Counted from the first letter of the stretch, positions 22,801 through 36,280 are shown. The stretch: 64,000 nt of DNA from Lepidurus packardi (GCA_023053545.1 JAKZAN010000002.1:8924790-8988789); one strand, 5' to 3'. The notes: a model not told the origin generated them from the sequence alone. Translations and numbers: made by a program.

Positions 22801-23380
22801 AGGAAAACACATTGTTATTGCTTAATGCAAAAGAAAAAAATTTATTTCATGTTGACCCCCCAAGAAAACATTCTTCATTTTTTTCAACAATGGACAACAA
22901 GCCCTCATAACATTCCCCCGTTTGGGATTCTTTTTCTATGCAGGACAACTGTAAATTTTTTTCTTACAATTTTCTTACAAAAGATGCAATGATAAAAAAA
23001 ATACCTCATGAGAGTTCTTATTCCCTTTTGCTTCGCACTTGAAACTTCCCTATTATGGCACCAACATCACTTTGAGGGACAGGCAGACTGTTTCCCTTTC
23101 TAGGCCGTTTTTCTGGTGTCAAATCGCCATGCCATAATTGGGTCAAAATTTTCACAAACTTGTCAAAATGTGAGAGTTTCGTTTTTCATGCGGGCGCGCG
23201 AAGAGGAAAAGTAGAAAAAACTGTATATCACTTTTTTAATGGTGGTAACATTGTGGAGGTTGGGGTCCCGAATAAATTATCTGTACAGAGCCCAATATTC
23301 AGAAAATTTCGAAAATCTATTTATAAAAAGAGAGGGAGGGAGGGAAGAGAGAGAGAAACCAACTTGATTCACTTTCTTTG
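19890..23380. other. gene-poor interval between tailless and the cuticle-like gene
   Basis: No supported gene. Holds a 15-base C tract at 20707-20721, a perfect 11-bp hairpin at 21540-21577, and a GA-rich tract (gagagggagggagggaagag) at about 23330-23356 next to the stop of the minus-strand gene. Confidence 0.45.
21540..21577. repeat. perfect inverted repeat, 11-bp arms, 16-nt loop
   Basis: ttccatgactc at 21540-21550 and gagtcatggaa at 21567-21577. No flanking U-tract or gene makes it a terminator; role unknown. Confidence 0.7.
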
Positions 23381-25018
23381 TTAAAGGGACAAGAATCGCT
23401 TGAGGGCTTGTTGAATTAATTCGGGATTAGCCGAGCCGGCGAAGGCAGTGTACCGCACGCCTCGTAAGTGACCACTGTCTCGACTAATAACCCCATATTC
23501 ACCCACAATGTACCCATCAGGAGTTTTGTCAGTAACATGGTACTTCGGTCCGTCATCTTCATCCATCATGAAAATCTGTTGCTCTTCTTCTTCTTCCTCA
23601 TCTTCGTTTATATCTGATAGTTCAAGATTACTCGGTGGAACTTTGAGGTTACTCGAAGAAGATTTGCTAAATGTTTCTGCATCGTCTTTTTCTTGCGCAA
23701 TGGGAACATGGTTACTAGGTGATCCTTCGTAGTTACTAGATCCTTCTTCCTGGGTTAACGCAGCTGCTTCGAAGTTAAGAGGTGGTTCGTCGTAGTTAGG
23801 TAGTGGTAAGGGAGTCATGCTAACAATTCCATCATCGTCGTACTCGAGAATGGTATATTGATCTTCAGGGGTTTTCACGGGCTTTGCACTTGTGCTAGTA
23901 GTGCCACTAGGACTAGATATGGTAGAATCTAATGCTGGTGGCGCCATCGTGGAAGTGGTAGTTGAGGCTAATGTGGTACTCGCGGCGCTGCTCAGCTTCT
24001 GAGTTGTCGCGGAGGGGTCGATGATCCATGTCTCGGGCCGCGGAACTCCGTAGGCTTCCAAAGTCTCTCGTACATCCTTGATCGGTCCGTAGACGTAGTG
24101 GGTATCCGTTTCTAGCGCGTCTTGCACAGACTTTCCTGAACCGGCTGCTGATACCGCGGCTGTTAAATACATCCTTGGTAAGTTGACGAAACCGACTATT
24201 TTCCTACCCATCAATGCGTCTGCTGATGAGGACTGCGTCAATGTGCCAACAACTTCGTTCTGGGACTTACTATCGTCCAGTACTAGCGCGGCGGAGGTGT
24301 CTACCTCGGTGGAACGTACTTTGGCCCGTTCGTCCTGCTGGTCGTTCTCCATGCTCTCGGCCAGATCGTCTGAAAGCGTATCATTGTTGGCTGAGTGACT
24401 TATATGACCTCGAGTAGTACCGCTTTGGGTGGTCGGCGGCGGTTCGGTTATAAAAATAGGAATAGTTATGGGTAATTCCATGTTAGTTGTGGTTGATGGT
24501 TGCGTGCTAGTACTAATAAGAGCAGGAGGCGGTACTTCCGAATGAGCTAAAGGCAGTTGTAATTGTTGTAAGCTGTTAAGGCGGGTATTAGAATAACGCA
24601 CATTACCTCCACTGGATGCAACGGAGGCCACCTGCACAGTTCTGGACATGCTCACCGAAACACTGCTCGACGCTCGACTAATTTTCATTTCGGGTTGTTT
24701 TTTCACAGATACTTCCGCCGACAACTTATCCAAAGTCGTCGTAAACAAAGTATCGACACCAACCGTCACGTACTCTGCTGTGGAAGGGGATTGCTCAACA
24801 GTGTCTTGATTAACGTCCACAGATTCTGCTATCGTAGTTGTCATGGAAGTGCTGCTAGTTCGTCGAGGTGCTAGTCGTAGGAAATTAAAGTCGGCGTTTC
24901 GTTCACCTGCTCCTGCATAGTCATCTGGGATGATCCCAACCAGCGTAGGATGGAGTACTTCCCGGAGCGGCCGCCCTGAGCTTGGAATGAACAGTGAACA
25001 CGTGATGAAGATGTATGC
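23381..25018 (-). CDS. Ser/Thr-rich secreted protein with cuticle-like C-terminal module; first exon not found
   Basis: One long exon (25018-23381, 545 codons) preceded by an AACAG acceptor. Its first residues, AYIFITCSLFIPSSG, are the rest of a signal peptide whose Met lies in an unlocated upstream exon. A basic processing-like site (RLAPRRTSS) leads into a long Ser/Thr/Pro-rich mucin-like region, then an acidic tract (EDEEEEEEQQ). The last 60 residues carry TPDGYIVGEYGVISRDSG followed by RGVRYTA and ANPELIQQALKRFLSL, a degenerate RR-like module seen in arthropod cuticle and extracellular-matrix proteins. Function inferred as structural or apical matrix. Confidence 0.75.
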   Translation of the reverse strand, partial: AYIFITCSLFIPSSGRPLREVLHPTLVGIIPDDYAGAGERNADFNFLRLAPRRTSSTSMTTTIAESVDVNQDTVEQSPSTAEYVTVGVDTLFTTTLDKLSAEVSVKKQPEMKISRASSSVSVSMSRTVQVASVASSGGNVRYSNTRLNSLQQLQLPLAHSEVPPPALISTSTQPSTTTNMELPITIPIFITEPPPTTQSGTTRGHISHSANNDTLSDDLAESMENDQQDERAKVRSTEVDTSAALVLDDSKSQNEVVGTLTQSSSADALMGRKIVGFVNLPRMYLTAAVSAAGSGKSVQDALETDTHYVYGPIKDVRETLEAYGVPRPETWIIDPSATTQKLSSAASTTLASTTTSTMAPPALDSTISSPSGTTSTSAKPVKTPEDQYTILEYDDDGIVSMTPLPLPNYDEPPLNFEAAALTQEEGSSNYEGSPSNHVPIAQEKDDAETFSKSSSSNLKVPPSNLELSDINEDEEEEEEQQIFMMDEDDGPKYHVTDKTPDGYIVGEYGVISRDSGHLRGVRYTAFAGSANPELIQQALKRFLSL

Positions 25019-25049
25019 CTGTTTAAAAATACAAATCCACCTTAATTAG

Positions 25050-28000
25050 TCCCAATAACTAGAAGGTAACATTTTCGTCAATTTCCAAGGTTAAGCGCCA
25101 TGAGAAAAATCTAATTATCTATTAAAAAGTTAGAAATAAATTGCTCAAGCTTCCTTGGGTTCAATCAATTAAGTTTATGTTTTTAAAAGGTTTACTTTGT
25201 TCAATGTAGATGAATCTATTAGAGTTTTACGGCGCTATTATTGGTCTGGACGGTGTTAACGATATTGGCTTGGTGTTGTAACCCAAGGCGCTCTATTAAA
25301 CGGTTTGCTACTTTATGGTCGCGAGTAAGTACTAATTTAGGTATCACATATCAATGCGGGGCTGCTCGCTGGGCGGCTTTCTACAGAATGCTAAATGATT
25401 TATGCAGTTTAAGAGGCTGCATTCTAATGCAAGTCAGATTAAATGTTTGTTGCGTTGTGGTAATCACCATGTGCTGAATGGTACAGATTTGCATATCAGC
25501 GATCGAGATCGTTCTCAAAGCGTGTTTGTGGTTGCGATGCCTCACGCAAAAGGAACATCAAGCGCCAAAAGGGTGCTCCATTGGCTTTATTTTTAATAGC
25601 AATCGTATTTATAGCGAAAAAGCTAACAAGAAAAGGCGTCTCAAGAAAAGACACCGTAGGGGAAGGTGGAGTGTTTGGTAAAACTTGCGGACATGCGGAC
25701 GCCTCGGAAGTTCAAGGCTGCGGAAGCCAATGAGAGGAGTGAGAGGAACATTCTCTAACATAACGTGGAAAAGACCACGCCCGTTTTTTTTCGCTTTTTC
25801 TTGGGTGTTCTGTGGAGATACAACAAAAGGAAAATGAAGATTATTTTATACGAAAATGTTGCCAAAAACCTTCATTAGTAGGTACGGGACCCGTTGGCTA
25901 CGAGCAAAGAAGTGAAACAAGGAAATGACCTTGCCAAAGTGAACACATGGCACTTATTATGAAAAGACACTTCGCCATTATCTGCCAATCGCTCATCTGC
26001 GCTTCAATTCTTCTATCGATAGCAATGCAAGCTTTTTTTTTAGTTTTTTTTTTTTTTTTTCAACTACAGCACCTCCACCTTGGAAAAACGGCAGGGTTTC
26101 TAGAGCGGCTTTCAAGTTCCGTCAAGCAATTCATTTGTACAAGCCATGACTAAATCAATTACCAGGAGTTGGGCTTGGCTTAAAAGGATGTAAACGAAAT
26201 TCAAGAGTTTTTTCGGAAAAAGGAAGATGACGCCGGTCAGGCTAATAGGAAGGCCATAGAAGGCATACACAGAAGTGGTGAGTATAGGTCTAGCTTTTGA
26301 AAGTAAAGGTAGGGCAGCAATATAGTGTGCGGGGTTTAAGGAGGGGGCTATAAAGGTAGCAAGATCGAAGAGGTGGAGCAATGACCTTCTGTCTGTTGAA
26401 AAAAAAAATGTCTTGTCGTTTTGGATCATCTGGTTCCACCTGAACCAGATTTGTTTTCTTGTCTGTGACTTAACTTTTCCTAACCCTCTCCATTGCTATG
26501 CAGACATCACGTGACCACGTGATCCCAGTCATCCTAAGAGTTATCCACTAGACGTAGTTCTTCGCGTTCTTTTGGCAAAATCATTTGCAAAATCGACGCA
26601 ACTTTAACTAGGAGAACGAAGTTTGTAGAGCGCCGATTCAGACACTGGTAGTGGCTTTAGAATACACTGCAGAACTTGTTTTATGCAAGCATATTTCGCA
26701 CTTATCGCGATTTAGCTACCGTTTTTAGAGAGCACATATATCTATTTTAAAGGGCACATATATCTAGCATGCGATTTTTAATTGGACACTCGTTAAAATT
26801 CGGCAAGTCCTTCGAATCAAAGTCCAAGCGTGTGAACGTTGTGGAGCTGCACTATTTGGGTACTACATTTCTCATGCCGTAAAATAAGCATAAATGTTAT
26901 GGATGACGGATTGTGAATATTCCTATTCTTTCTGTGTATGCGAGTTATATTGCCCCGAGTTCAAGAGCACACGTGTTAAATGGGTGGAGTCCGCCGCCTT
27001 GAGCGCCGGGGTAACGAGTAAAAGGCGAGCACTGGGAAATGCCTAACGCAGAAACTGTCTCTTAGCTTAGCTCATTTTTTGTTCCTTGGAGGCTTTTTCT
27101 GTATTCTTCTTGAGTTCCAGGCCACGGAATTGGAACGAGGAAAGTTTTTGTATCATAACAAAGCAGGGAATTTAAATTCTCGGGTAGTTAACGTGGGGCA
27201 CGGTCTTTGGAGAGACGACCTTGCCTCCAGGACTCCCCAAGACACCGCAAAATTTCCCGGCTACATTCAATAAAAAGTGAATCTGTTCCCTGGAAAGTAA
27301 CAGATACAAACCAAGGCAAAAACGTTGGGTAATTTCATGCCTTTTTCTTTTTTGGCGGCGGATGCTACCGATTATCACGTGGTTTCGATTTGCATTCCAT
27401 ACTCAAACTGTACACGTCACACTATACAAGGGAAGTTTTTCCACTGAAAAACGTTTTTATCACGACATTGAAGATCCATGTAACTGTTTTGCCGACAATG
27501 ACCTGGTCAAGGCTGTAGAAAAAGCACTTTCTGATCCCCTGGACGTATTATACCTGACAGCTTTGAGTGCGTTTTTCTGGTTCCGTTTTAGCGTTCAATA
27601 CCTTGACCTTTAACGCTTCCAGTTAGTCGTGGGATATTCTTGAAAGTAATTAGAATGATAAAGGAAGTGCAGAAAACGATTATACATGTGATATGTTTTG
27701 TAGCTGAAAATCCTTTTTTTCATGTGAGTTTTTTATTAGCTTGACTTCGGAGCATTAAGTTTTTTTTGCACATATTAACTTGTCACTTTTTGTGACGTCC
27801 TAATGAGCTGTCGGGAAGGGGACGAGGAGAGGGTTGAGTGAATTGCAAGGGAGTTCTGAAGATGAGGTGAAGAAGGTTTCAGGTGAAGAAGAGGCCTTGC
27901 AAGTAAACCATGAAGAAGCCGTAAAAAACTCGTAAAAAAAAGCGTGAAACACGAAAACTTGTAGCAAGTATGTGTTATAATATATTAAAATTGATCGTAG

Positions 28001-29070
28001 CACTGCAAAAAACATCTAATGAGGAAACAGGAATGGAGGTGTTGCCAAAATTATCCGCCGACATATTGGTTTTTTGCTTAATTTTCGTTTTATGGGACTT
28101 GTTATCGGGATCTGCATGTAAAGCATTATTGTATCGCACGACCTATAATCAATGAAAAAAGATTACAAGCAAAGAAACAACTTATTTCTTTATCTTAAAA
28201 TCTGAAATGTTTAAATGCATGCCAAGCAAGGAAAAGGAAGCCCTGTCCTTGTGTCTCGAATGTGTGCGAAACAGCTTCCGGACCATGTCATGAATACTAT
28301 TTTGGCATGGAAAGAACTGTAGCACGGCATGGGCTAGATCATTGCCAACACTTTCTGAGATTGCTACTGAATTCCTAATTTGGAAACTCCTGCTTGATTT
28401 TGGTTGTGACTGACATGAACGTAGCGAGAGACGACTGCGCCAGAAAAACTTCCTTGACTTGCTGCGTATGGGCATCTGACGTAGATTAGCATGCGTAAAA
28501 TGTTAGAAAGGGCACAAACCCACCAATTTGCTGCCTATTAAACCCATTCTTAAGCTCAGTCTTCATCTTTACTATTCAGTCCTGTGCATAAACATTGCGG
28601 CCAATCTGTAAGTTATTCCACGACCTAGCGCGACCTTGACTGTCGCAATTCACGAATGAGGTCGGGAAGCATGCTTTGCCAGTAAGTAGGAAAAACAAGA
28701 TAACGGGGGGATAGCTTTTACGTAACTCCCTTGGCTTGTGCAAGGGTTTTAGAAGACAAGGATTTGGAAAGTAAAAGTTGGGTGCTGAGATGTTTCGAGC
28801 ATTTGAGTGGGACTTACCAGAGACAGATGAAAGTGAAGATGAAGGTCGCGGTGATGATGAGCCATGCTCAGTTATGCAAGACGTCTAGGACTTTTATTAT
28901 GTCAAACTGGGTTATTTCAAGTGGTTGAAGGGTAGGTGTCCTACGCCAGCACAGGAAACCTCCCTTCGTCGATGCGAATCTCTACAAGACTTTGACGTAG
29001 CTAAAAACGCACACACGGTTTGATGGGAAAATAGTTGTTATTGCATTTGCGCGCAAAACTGATCACTCAT
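25050..29070. other. largely intergenic interval
   Basis: No gene I can support. Notable items: two CACGTG E-boxes (26508-26521); gcacatatatct repeated at about 26732 and 26753; an ATG-initiated 97-codon minus-strand frame at 28182-28475 without family or splice support; and a poly-T tract near 26032-26060. The missing first exon of the cuticle-like gene should be in its right half or beyond. Confidence 0.35.
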
Positions 29071-29076
29071 AGTTTC

Positions 29077-29420
29077 TTAATAGGTTGTCGATGCTGAAAA
29101 ATAAACCTGAAATACAAAATGTAAACTTTAGCATATCAGTGGAGCAAAATTGTTTGAATTAATTGTTTCGAGGCGAAAAGGACTTACATTGAAGAGTTGT
29201 TTCGAATGTGGAATCCGTTTAGTGCGTTGTTCACTAGCGAGTCGGCTGATCTCAACTGGGCTCTTATAAACTTCACCTTCTTGAGCTATGTTGGTTGATT
29301 CCGTGAAGGGATTCTCGGTGGGAGTTATTGTGGGGTTTTGCTTTTGCTTCTGCCACTTTGGACCTAGGACTTCCTGTTCCGCAACGTAGCCACTTCTTTC
29401 AACCAACCAAATCGGGTGTG
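29077..29420 (-). CDS. 3' part of an unidentified protein gene
   Basis: Two exons read cleanly: about 29420-29188, ending at a strong GTAAGT donor, and 29106-29077 after a TTTCAG acceptor, ending in TAA. The visible product is Glu/Lys/Pro-rich: PIWLVERSGYVAEQEVLG, then Lys-Gln repeats, Thr-Pro-Thr-Glu-Asn-Pro-Phe, and a short tail VYFSASTTY. The upstream exon lies between here and a TATA box at 29661-29669, but several splice combinations are open, so the N-terminus is not given. No family recognised. Confidence 0.4.
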
Positions 29421-29660
29421 GTCTTTGCTGCTCTGCACGGCCAGATCAGAACGATCCCACTGTTGGGAGAACGTTCGGAGCACCAAGAGAGAGACTTGAC
29501 TTCTTGTTCTTGTCATCCAGTTGCGGACTAACCCTCCCCGTCTCGAAACCGGGTGTCCATAAAAAGACGGACTCATAGTTATTCTGACCCGTTTAACCAC
29601 ATCTTGTACGTTGGGCTACTTCTTCACCACTTTTTGTCGGCGTAAACTCCTAGCAACCAT

Positions 29661-29669
29661 TTATATATA
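29661..29669 (-). promoter_or_regulatory. TATA-like box upstream of the 29-kb gene
   Basis: TATATATAA on the minus strand, about 240 bases upstream of the visible coding exon and suitably oriented. Confidence 0.3.
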
Positions 29670-29699
29670 GAGTCCCCCTACGACCTAGTGGTGATCATC

Positions 29700-30482
29700 T
29701 CTTAACTGTAAACGAATATAACTCGTGACCCCATGTTGGTTAGAAGCCTAATTCTTCTAAAGACGCTTTAATGGGATACATAGCTGGAAAGACAGGTTGG
29801 CAATTGTCATGCATCAGACGTCCGAGGTCAAGGTTGTACACTTTCTCGAAATCATTTCCCAGAAGAAGGGTCTCTTAGCATCTCATTCCGTAACTTTTAT
29901 ATAAATTCTCTTGGGATGACTGGTAAGCAACAGGTACTGTACATCTATAAAAAGCATGAGCACGCAAACTTTCTGTCCTGCAAGCTTCTGTGTATACCTG
30001 TCGCCACTTATGGTAGTTTTTGTATATTTTTACATGCATTAAAGATTCAGTGGACGAGTATGCAAAAACTCCTATTGAAATGGATTATTATTGGATTGCA
30101 AAAGCAGTAGTATAAGTGGCATTTACATTTCGGGCGAGACAGTCCTCATATATTTGCAATTTAAAAACTTGTTATTTTTGTTTATTGAGCAGAACACCAA
30201 TATTTTGCAACGTCACGCTAGAGTGGTTTTTAATAGATTAGAACCAATTGCTTGAGTAGAAAACTAGTTATCATCTACCGCAGTTGAGCTGTATTTATTA
30301 CGGCTAGTGTTAGCCTTTATGAATATGCATTGAAGACACGTGTGCGGAGCTACTACGTGTTTTTCTAAAGTTAAACTACCTGAAATGTATGAGAGCAGTA
30401 AACGAGTTTGTATTATTCGAGAGTGCATATGTAAGCATATTTTATTGTCGCATTATATAAATGAATAGATTTTTCAACGACG
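29700..30482. other. intergenic interval
   Basis: AT-rich, nothing recognised; leads into the tandem duplication before the helical-repeat gene. Confidence 0.35.
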
Positions 30483-30608
30483 TAATATTATTTACGAAGT
30501 GCATCTTATTTTGTTTTTAATAGAGAGTTTTGGGAAGTTCCGGTCTAATATTATTGACGAAGCGCGTCTTATTTTGTTTTCAGTAGAGAGTTTGGGGAAG
30601 TTCCGGTG
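30483..30608. repeat. tandem duplication, two 63-bp units
   Basis: 30483-30545 and 30546-30608 are adjacent copies (both taatattatt..acgaag..., ending gggaagttccggt) with about 7 differences. It lies about 300 bases upstream of the helical-repeat gene's start, in its promoter region. Confidence 0.85.
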
Positions 30609-30905
30609 GTGTAGTTTCCTCCTATTTTTTGTGTTTCCAATAAATGTCGAATATTTAGTACTATTGCGATTAAGTACCCTAAGGCGAAAAGCAAGGAGCA
30701 GTTGGATCCAAGGTGGCGCTTCCAATCGTCCAGAAAAAGTATGTTTACTTTTTCTGAAAGGTACATGTGGACGTGTCGACGTCGTCTGAGGTTTGTGCGG
30801 AGAATTTTTCGGTTGAACTTGAAGGTAGATAACAACCGTATTTTAATCGCTTATATATGATATTTTAATTTAATGATATTGTTCGCAGTTTGTTTTTAAT
30901 TTATC

Positions 30906-33666
<2,761 letters not shown>

Positions 33667-33689
33667 AAGTTACAAGGTCAGTACTTCAT

Positions 33690-33850
33690 TTCTGTGACAA
33701 GGATATAGCAATCCAATAACGATGTAACCAAGTATTCCATGTGACGACGTATATTCCAATACAAATCAATTACTTTTGCATACATATTTTTTATTTCTGT
33801 GACAGGAAATACAATGTGACGACGTATATCTCAAAGGAAATGATTTACTT
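33690..33850. repeat. short tandem-duplicated segment at the pseudogene 3' end
   Basis: atttctgtgaca followed by gga occurs at about 33691 and 33796, and tgtgacgacgtatat at about 33741 and 33816, giving a roughly 75-105 bp imperfect duplication downstream of and into the last intron of the pseudogene. Confidence 0.5.
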
Positions 33851-34086
33851 TTGCAGAAATTCTTGCCACATTATCGCCGTCGTCAGAAGAGCCGCTTCCG
33901 TCAGTTGTACCGAACGCTAGACCGGCCGGCTGGTCCTCTGGTATATCGTCATTGTCATCGTACTTTTCAAATCTAGCTCAGCAGCAATAGTGGCAGGCAA
34001 CAAGTAAACTCAGCAGAAATTAGATTGAAAAGGAAAAGTTGAATCAAGATTCCAATTTACGGTAGCAATCCTACCTAGATCCGCAT
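33766..34086 (-). pseudogene. degenerate paralogue of the left-edge secreted-protein gene
   Basis: Exons 34086-34075, 34008-33849 and a last exon ending at 33766 align with the left-edge gene: same TATA distance, same tiny first exon. But the first exon reads Met-Arg-Ile-stop (TAG where the left gene has TGG). In the frame that continues downstream, the signal peptide has TGA where the left gene has TGG. Both are Trp codons changed by G to A. Beyond the second stop the frame stays open (FEKYDDNDDIPEDQPAGLAF and an acidic Gly/Ser stretch) with an intact GTAAAT donor. The terminal exon KYVCKSN resembles the C-terminus KYLCKNN of the next gene. Recent pseudogenisation is the simplest reading. 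Confidence 0.6.
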
Positions 34087-34197
34087 GGTTACTAGCGCAA
34101 AAGTTACCACACACTTTCAAGTCGGAGTCTTTCAGAGATACACTGGACACCTAACCGTTTATCATCTATTACTCGCTTAGGAAGAAAGCATAACGCC

Positions 34198-34203
34198 TTT
34201 ATA
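34198..34203 (-). promoter_or_regulatory. TATA box of the pseudogene
   Basis: TATAAA, 112 to 117 bases upstream of the pseudogene start codon, as in its left-edge paralogue. Confidence 0.5.
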
Positions 34204-34317
34204 GAGACTGTATAGCCACCATCGTCTTACGCGATAGTGAAGCGTGAGGCAATTTAATGTTTTACAAGCATACATGTTCACACATATTGGACATTTACAA
34301 ACGATGAGTTGAAAAAT

Positions 34318-34357
34318 GTACTCGAGCTTTTGCTCGAGTACACTTTTGCTCGAGTAC
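34318..34357. repeat. CTCGAG hairpin and direct repeat
   Basis: gtactcgagc (34318-34327), a 4-nt tttt loop, then gctcgagtac (34332-34341) is a perfect inverted repeat. acttttgctcgagtac follows at 34342-34357 as a direct copy of the right arm. The paralogous left region (about 350-380) has no such structure. Confidence 0.8.
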
Positions 34358-34359
34358 GA

Positions 34360-34915
34360 TCAACCATCAGTTGATGCTGATTTATATGTAGTTTGAGTAA
34401 AATGCGTACGAAGTGAAAGATCAGTGCTTCTCTGCAAATAGTGCCCGAATTCGTCTCACTGCATCTTCAGTAGGTTTTTGATTACGCAGCGATATACTAT
34501 GGTTTTATTTTTTAAGAATTACTGCATTGTGCCTCTGAAAGGATCGTATTAATGGTACTCGGGGACAGTAGAAATAAGCCAGATGGACACCGCAGTTGCT
34601 ATGAGTAGTTGCTTAGAGTGGGCGCCAAATGTGTAGTCGAAATAGCTTTTCATACATACATTTTCAAAACCACATTTCCCATTACTGAGTTCGTCGTTCG
34701 AGCAAGCCGGTGAGCATTAGTTGAAACAGCTCTTCAATAAACCGTAATCCCCTGCGTTTTTATGTTGCAAAATAATTACGGTTTACGGTTAAACTGGGTC
34801 CCCAAGTTCTGAAAAGCCCATATGGTATATCGTATATCCTTACCACATAGCAGAAGCTGTACGTATAAATAAGAAATGTATTATATAAGCACAAAGATGT
34901 CAATGAGAATTCCAA
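34360..34915. other. upstream region shared in part with window start
   Basis: The part up to about 34480 is alignable with 380-500. The rest shows nothing coding. Confidence 0.35.
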
Positions 34916-34921
34916 TACAAA

Positions 34922-35551
34922 TCAATTATTTTTGCATAAATATTTTTCACAGTCTGTTCCATTCACAAAGCTTCTAGGCATCGAGGACTCAAAAGTGCTA
35001 AAAAGACTGTGGAATGGAGTTGAACGAGACAACTTGCCGAGTTCGCAGAGAAGCTTGTCCTGGCATTCTTGAGCTTCGAGGGCTGCTAGCACGATCTTGG
35101 AAAGGCGATTGATTTTGTCCACGTCCAAGAGAGGAAACCCACTGGCTTCACGGCGTTTGCGAATTTTCGTTTCAGTACCCTTGCCATCGTCAAAACCGTA
35201 GTCTTCAGGTGGATAGTAAACAGGAATCTTGGCCGGCTCTTCGCATTGTGTGAGATCGCCGAGCTTCTTCTTAAATTTAGGAAATAGGAAGAAAATCACA
35301 GGAATAATGATAAAGCGAGTCACAACCACGACGACAACGACGACCACAGCTACGAAGAGAGGGATTACAAAAAGGAGCTTCGGCAATAAAAGTCCTAGAG
35401 CATCGGGTAAGATTGACCCCAGTCCTATACTAGTTGTTTCAGAGCCACTAGTTGCGGGAATTGACACGAGATTTGGAGCAGCATAACCTGTACCCGGTAG
35501 GCTAACAGGTACCGACACCGGTGGACTCGGCAGCGACTGCCCGTTGTCCAT
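34922..35551 (-). CDS. single-pass membrane protein with Cys-pair C-terminal domain, arthropod-specific type
   Basis: 209 aa from ATG 35551. A 5'UTR intron (acceptor TTTTACAG two bases before the ATG, donor at about 35616) separates it from a TATA promoter. Residues 1-50 are Ser/Pro-rich; then come a long hydrophobic helix with nine consecutive Val and KFKKK. The C-terminal half has a dibasic RKRR site and a helical LSKIVLAALEAQECQDKLLC with two Cys, ending with a second Cys pair in DCEKYLCKNN. This C-terminal pattern recurs in many uncharacterised arthropod secretory proteins. It shares the last residues and 3' flank with the adjacent pseudogene, so the two are relatives. No function known to me. 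Confidence 0.7.
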   Translation of the reverse strand: MDNGQSLPSPPVSVPVSLPGTGYAAPNLVSIPATSGSETTSIGLGSILPDALGLLLPKLLFVIPLFVAVVVVVVVVVTRFIIIPVIFFLFPKFKKKLGDLTQCEEPAKIPVYYPPEDYGFDDGKGTETKIRKRREASGFPLLDVDKINRLSKIVLAALEAQECQDKLLCELGKLSRSTPFHSLFSTFESSMPRSFVNGTDCEKYLCKNN

Positions 35552-35685
35552 GTCTGTAAAATGAAACAAGTTGTAAGTTTTAATATAAATGTAAGATTAT
35601 ATATTTTTAAGCTTACCTGAAAGTTTGATGTTCTGTCAAAGATGCGTAAGGAAACAATAGAAACAACTATATTAAAGAGCGTCAA

Positions 35686-35691
35686 TTTATA
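35686..35691 (-). promoter_or_regulatory. TATA box of the 35-kb membrane-protein gene
   Basis: TATAAA in the context ctctataaattg, matching the ctctataaagg context of its two relatives; about 135 bases before the ATG because of the 5'UTR intron. Confidence 0.5.
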
Positions 35692-35699
35692 GAGACGAA

Positions 35700-36280
35700 G
35701 ACCTTCATTTCAGGTAGGGCCAATAAGGTGAAAGGCGAAAAAGGAAGTCTAAGAGAAATGTGTTTTCTGGGAATTTCAATGCTTTCTTTAAGTATCTGGA
35801 GACTAAATTTCTTCATTTTATGAAGCGTAAGAGAAGCTTATTTTCTCTAATACTTCTAAATGAGACCCAGGCATCCGTCCGTAGCAATTTCTCCGTCTGC
35901 AACGGTGGGACGTTACTTTTAAGCGGGAAAGAAAAGGCAACGTAGCTATTTGTTTATGAAGGTATGTCAACGCTGTCTAATGTTTAGTCTATTTTTTTTT
36001 GTTGACGTACGTCAAGTTTCCGAGGAATAGGTACCGTACGCTAGAATAATATCTCGTGTTTACCTAAAAATACAACGTGTGTATGTGTACGCTAACTTGT
36101 ATGCTATTTAACTATTGCAGTAGGTAAGACTTATCAGAAAAATTTTTATTGACAAAACTTAATAAGATTCTAAAAAAGAAAAAAGGCTTGCTTTTTGAAT
36201 TCAACGCAAAGTTATTCGAGTTTTAAAAGGCTAAAATAGAAACTGCTAAATATATGTTATTGCAGGTGTATAAATTCGAA
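35700..36280. other. divergent promoter region and 5'UTR intron of DNAJC14
   Basis: Lies between the minus-strand membrane-protein gene and DNAJC14. An acceptor ATTGCAG at 36264 precedes the DNAJC14 ATG by 16 bases. A plausible 5'UTR donor is GAAG/GTATGT near 35960. Confidence 0.4.

Noticed and set aside
28182..28475. Minus-strand 97-codon ATG frame
   Set aside because: Ser/Arg/Lys-rich, no family or neighbouring exons found; could be an exon of the 29-kb gene but unsupported.
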